Positions 60,663 to 64,000 of a DNA stretch of 64,000 bases are shown here, piece by piece. Made by a program: the position numbers and the translations under genes. The stretch lies in NCBI GenBank assembly GCA_963795775.1, contig CAWCJL010000002.1, positions 372,001-436,000 of the forward strand, read 5' to 3'. This DNA comes from CAWCJL01 sp963795775. Lineage in GTDB: Bacteria > Acidobacteriota > Terriglobia > Terriglobales > Acidobacteriaceae. Below the pieces are notes generated by a model. That model worked only from the letters and a program-made list of their open reading frames with translations. It was not told the origin of the DNA and did no database searches. Each line of letters starts with the position of its first letter. Position 1 is the stretch's first letter.

Positions 60663-63600
60663 ATGACACGCATTGCATGCGCTCTCCTTGCCGTCGCTGC
60701 CCTCCTGCCCCAGGCCCTCTGGTCACAGTCTCCGAGCGACGATACAGCCGCCCACGAAATCCAGCACCCGCAAGACGCCATGCACTGGCGCATGATCGGC
60801 CCCTTCCGCGGCGGCCGTACACGCGCGGTGGCGGGCGTGCCGGCGCAGCCCAATGTCTTCTATATGGGCCAGGTCGATGGCGGAGTGTGGAAGACCGATG
60901 ATGCGGGCCGTACCTGGCAGGCAATTTTCGATCGACAGCCCACGCAATCCATCGGCGCCATCGCGGTCGCCCCGTCCGATCCCAATGTCATCTACGTGGC
61001 CAGCGGCGAAGGGCTGCGCCGTCCTGATCTGTCAGTCGGCAATGGCATTTACCGCTCGGGCGATGCCGGACGCACCTGGGAGCACGTGGATGCCGACGGG
61101 CCCTCCGGGCTCCACGATGGCCAGCAAATCCCGGCACTCGTGATCGACCCGCAGAACCCGAAGCGCCTGTTTGCCGCGGTGCTGGGCCATCCCTACGGGC
61201 CGAATGAGACCCGCGGCATCTTCCGCTCGACAGATGGCGGAAAAACATGGACGAAAGTCCTCTACAAGGACGCGAACACCGGAGGCGCCGACGTCAAACT
61301 GGATCCGGCTGATCCGCGTACCGTGTACGCAACCTTGTGGGAGTCGCGCCTGGGCCCGTGGGAGGATGCCAACAGCTACGAAGGAACGCACGGGGGCGTT
61401 TTCAAGTCTACTGACGGCGGGGACACCTGGCATCCGCTGACCAAAGGGCTTCCGGCGGACCTGGTGCAGGGGCATCTGGCCATTGCGCCGTCCGATCCAA
61501 GACGCATCTACGCCACACTCTCCACCACGCACCCCTCCGGGTACGCGTCTGGCGCGGGCCTGGGCGTGTACCGCTCGGATGATGCAGGAGAAAGCTGGCG
61601 CGTGATCACCACCGATCCGCGGCCGGCCATGAAGATCGGCGGCGGCGATCTTCCCGTCCCGGTGGTCGATCCGAAGAACCCGGATATTGTCTACAGCGCC
61701 AGCATCGTGACAATGAAGTCTCGCGATGGTGGACACACGTGGATGAGCCTGCGCGGCGCTCCGGGCGGCGACGACTACCAGAACATGTGGATTAATCCGC
61801 TCAATCCGGACATCATCCTGCTGGTGGCCGATCAAGGCGCGCTCGTGACCCAGAACGGCGGTCGCACCTGGAGTTCCTGGTACAACCAGCCTACGGCGCA
61901 GCTCTATCATGCCGCCGCCACGAACACCTTTCCCTACCAGGTCTGCTCCGGCCAGCAGGAAAGCGGATCGGTCTGTACCTCCACCCGCGGCAACGATGGT
62001 GAGATCACGTACCGCGAGTGGCACCCGGCCGGCATTATCGAGTATGGCTATGCCGCGCCGGACCCCCTTCATCCCGGCATTGTCTACGGCGCTGGCCGCT
62101 TCGAAGTCTCCCGCTATGACGCGTCTACCGGCCAGGTCCAGAACGTCACGCCCATTCCCATGCGCGGCAAAAACCAGCGTGCCGACCGTACGGAGCCGAT
62201 CGTGTTTTCCCCTGCGGACCCGCACGTGCTTTACTACGCGGCCAACACGATCTTTCGTACTAGTGATGGTGGCGGGTCGTGGACGGCCATTTCACCCGAC
62301 CTCAGCCGCGAGCACGCAGGCAGCCCGCCTTCCGTCTCGCAGCTTTCTCCGGCAGAAGCGGCGCGGCGCCGCGGCGCGGTGTACGCGCTCGCGCCTGGCT
62401 TCCAGAACACTTCCACACTATGGGCCGGCACGGATGACGGCCTCCTCTGGGTAACGCATGACGCCGGCAAGAGTTGGAAAGAGGTCACGCCGAAGGAGAA
62501 CGTACCGTGGGCGCGCATCGCTCAGATCAGCGCCTCTCACTTCGACGATCAGACCGCATATATCGCCGTGAGCCGCTTCCGCATTAACGATCTGCGGCCG
62601 TATCTGTATCGCACGCATGACGGCGGAGTTACGTGGGAACCCATTGTGACGGGGCTGCCGGCGGATTCTCCGGTGAACACCATCCGGGAGGATCCCTTGC
62701 GCAAAGGGCTGCTCTTTGCTGGAACGGAAACCGGCGTCTGGTTCTCCACGGATGACGGCGCGCACTGGCGGTCGTTGCAACTGAACCTACCCGCCACCTC
62801 TATGCGCGACCTGCTGATCCACGACAACGATCTGGTGGTCGCGACGCATGGGCGCAGTTTCTGGGTGCTCGACAACATAAATCCGCTGCGTCAGCTTGAT
62901 CTGCCCGGCGCGCCTGCGACTTCCGCGATCCTGAGCGAGCCGGCGGGGGACGCCGAGAGCACCGGCACGGCGGCTTCCGCTATACGCGAGCCGTTTCTGT
63001 TCACGCCCGGCGAGGCCTACCGCATCCGCCGCAGCACCTACACGGATACCCCGGTGCCGCCGGACGAACCTGCTGGCGAAAATCCGCCGGATGGCGCCGT
63101 GATCGACTACGCGCTGCCGGAGAATGTGTCTGGTCCGGTTACACTTGAAATCCTCGACAGCAACGGCGGGGTGGTGCGGCGCTACGCCTCCACGGATGCG
63201 CCGGAGACAACGATGGAGGAGCTTCGCGAGCAGCTTATTCCGCTCTACTGGATCAAGATGCCGGAACTGCTCCCGGCCAGCGGGGGCATGCATCGCTGGG
63301 TTTGGGATCTGCGTTACGCGCCGCCCACCGCCGCTCGTTATGAGTACCCCATCTCCGCCGTGCCGCATCGCACGCCACGCGACCCGCAAGGCCCACTGGC
63401 CCTGCCCGGTCGCTATGTGGTGCGCCTGACGGCGAACGGGCGCACGATCACCGCTCCCCTGATCGTAAAAATGGATCCCCGAGTGACCACGTCACCAGAG
63501 GGTCTGCAGACGCTCTTCACTGCGCAGACGAGACTCGCGGCCTTGCTCACCAGCAGTTCCGGCGCGGCTATGGAAGTGCAATCGCTGCGCGACCAGATCG

Positions 63601-64000
63601 CCAGGCTGGTACCGCCGGCAAAGATCGCGGGTATGCCAGCGGTACAGAAGATCGATGCCGAGTTGCAGGAACTGCTGGAAGGGGAAAAAGCCCCCGAGGT
63701 GCCTCCGCCGGGAGGCAAAGGCGCGGGCGAAGAGCGCGAACACACGCCGCCGCTCAACGGCGTCTCGGGAGAAGCCGGTGACCTGTACAAGCAGACCGGT
63801 CAGGCGGATACCGCTCCCACCGCCGCGCAGAACGCGGCGATGGCTCACATCGAAGATGAGGTGAAGGAGGCTCTCGCGCGCTGGCAGACGGTCGAGCACG
63901 ATATCCCGGGGGCGAGCCAGGAGTTGAAGGCCGCAGGGTTGAAGGAGCTGAACCCGGCACTCAAGCCGACTACAGAGCCGGAAGGCGGCGACGAGGATTA
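60663..64000 (+). CDS. Secreted BNR/sortilin-type beta-propeller protein, right-edge truncated
   Basis: The frame is open for about 1112 codons from ATG 60663. The signal peptide is ACALLAVAALLPQALWSQ. The body holds repeated Asp-box motifs (S/T-x-D-G/A-G-x-T/S-W): KTDDAGRTWQAI, RSGDAGRTWEHV, RSTDGGKTWTKV, KSTDGGDTWHPL, RSDDAGESWRVI, KSRDGGHTWMSL, RTSDGGGSWTAI, RTHDGGVTWEPI, STDDGAHWRSLQL. These form one or two beta-propellers as in the VPS10/sortilin and photosynthesis-stability-factor-like proteins, common in acidobacteria and often annotated as glycosyl hydrolase. A helical segment and an acidic end (PEGGDED) follow; the last two bases, TA, probably begin the stop. Ligand binding outside the cell is likely; catalysis is not shown. 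Confidence 0.9.
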   Translation, partial: MTRIACALLAVAALLPQALWSQSPSDDTAAHEIQHPQDAMHWRMIGPFRGGRTRAVAGVPAQPNVFYMGQVDGGVWKTDDAGRTWQAIFDRQPTQSIGAIAVAPSDPNVIYVASGEGLRRPDLSVGNGIYRSGDAGRTWEHVDADGPSGLHDGQQIPALVIDPQNPKRLFAAVLGHPYGPNETRGIFRSTDGGKTWTKVLYKDANTGGADVKLDPADPRTVYATLWESRLGPWEDANSYEGTHGGVFKSTDGGDTWHPLTKGLPADLVQGHLAIAPSDPRRIYATLSTTHPSGYASGAGLGVYRSDDAGESWRVITTDPRPAMKIGGGDLPVPVVDPKNPDIVYSASIVTMKSRDGGHTWMSLRGAPGGDDYQNMWINPLNPDIILLVADQGALVTQNGGRTWSSWYNQPTAQLYHAAATNTFPYQVCSGQQESGSVCTSTRGNDGEITYREWHPAGIIEYGYAAPDPLHPGIVYGAGRFEVSRYDASTGQVQNVTPIPMRGKNQRADRTEPIVFSPADPHVLYYAANTIFRTSDGGGSWTAISPDLSREHAGSPPSVSQLSPAEAARRRGAVYALAPGFQNTSTLWAGTDDGLLWVTHDAGKSWKEVTPKENVPWARIAQISASHFDDQTAYIAVSRFRINDLRPYLYRTHDGGVTWEPIVTGLPADSPVNTIREDPLRKGLLFAGTETGVWFSTDDGAHWRSLQLNLPATSMRDLLIHDNDLVVATHGRSFWVLDNINPLRQLDLPGAPATSAILSEPAGDAESTGTAASAIREPFLFTPGEAYRIRRSTYTDTPVPPDEPAGENPPDGAVIDYALPENVSGPVTLEILDSNGGVVRRYASTDAPETTMEELREQLIPLYWIKMPELLPASGGMHRWVWDLRYAPPTAARYEYPISAVPHRTPRDPQGPLALPGRYVVRLTANGRTITAPLIVKMDPRVTTSPEGLQTLFTAQTRLAALLTSSSGAAMEVQSLRDQIARLVPPAKIAGMPAVQKIDAELQELLEGEKAPEVPPPGGKGAGEEREHTPPLNGVSGEAGDLYKQTGQADTAPTAAQNAAMAHIEDEVKEALARWQTVEHDIPGASQELKAAGLKELNPALKPTTEPEGGDED

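Noticed and set aside
61032..62225. A 397-codon open frame opposite the BNR-repeat gene
   Set aside because: Antisense shadow of the repeated Asp-box protein. Its Arg-rich repeats mirror the sense-strand repeats, and there is no ribosome site.
1..64000. A defence system, CRISPR array, prophage or insertion sequence
   Set aside because: I found no repeat-spacer array, transposase, integrase with catalytic residues, phage structural gene or recognised defence gene. Gene content and order look like core chromosome.

Overview
The window is 64 kb of GC-rich, densely coded bacterial chromosome. It looks like an ordinary core region: I see no insertion sequences, prophage, CRISPR array, tRNA or rRNA. 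The proteins point to Acidobacteriota, probably the Acidobacteriaceae/Terriglobia. The indicators are a VWFA-related secreted protein of the acidobacterial type, a small recombinase-like protein, a FecR plus Trp-rich secreted protein, PheT without its tRNA-binding domain, and a typical RND operon. This is inference from protein style, because no 16S gene is present.

Layout. 1-5.4 kb: start of an aldehyde dehydrogenase, a TPR-containing protein, a secreted esterase, a secreted M20 peptidase and a small orphan. 5.4-9.7 kb: sugar module on the minus strand (FHS-type sugar MFS transporter, GH15 glucoamylase/trehalase-like enzyme, glucose-1-dehydrogenase-like SDR). 10.3-16.3 kb: complete RND efflux operon (adaptor, permease, TolC) closed by a terminator. 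16.3-22.2 kb: MerR-like regulator, old yellow enzyme, large FecR-type secreted protein and two small envelope proteins. 22.2-25.2 kb: pyrR-pyrB-pyrC with a hairpin at the pyrR start. 25.2-29.2 kb: two secreted proteins facing a Wzi-like outer-membrane protein. 29.2-35.4 kb: hisS-aspS-membrane glycosyltransferase-Kbl/BioF-like aminotransferase on the minus strand. 35.4-39.6 kb: I42/NlpE fusion, aldo/keto reductase, gamma-carbonic anhydrase, rpsU, zinc-ribbon protein and orphan response regulator. 39.7-44.0 kb: mtaB, infC (apparent AUC start), an esterase, rpmI, rplT and a terminator. 44-49 kb: NTF2-like protein, YceI, MurJ, VWFA protein and recombinase-like protein. 49-57.5 kb, minus strand: pheS, pheT, a ZapB-like protein, zapA, 6S RNA, lgt and an RluD-like synthase, with a cupin gene on the opposite strand between pheS and pheT. 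56-64 kb: VOC protein, inorganic pyrophosphatase, GT39-like protein, VWA protein and a large BNR-repeat protein that runs to the right edge.

Two points dominate interpretation. First, eight genes, including the essential aspS and hisS, are each broken by one frameshift. In seven the fault equals one extra base, so recurrent one-base errors in the sequence are more likely than gene decay. Second, a convincing 6S RNA gene lies next to zapA, supported by a promoter, a terminal stem, two further helices and the 3'-side bubble hairpin. I found no clearly new multi-gene system. The best leads are small: the infC start and its upstream palindrome, the esterase between infC and rpmI, the pyrR leader hairpin, the I42-NlpE fusion, and the interrupted pheS/pheT pair.
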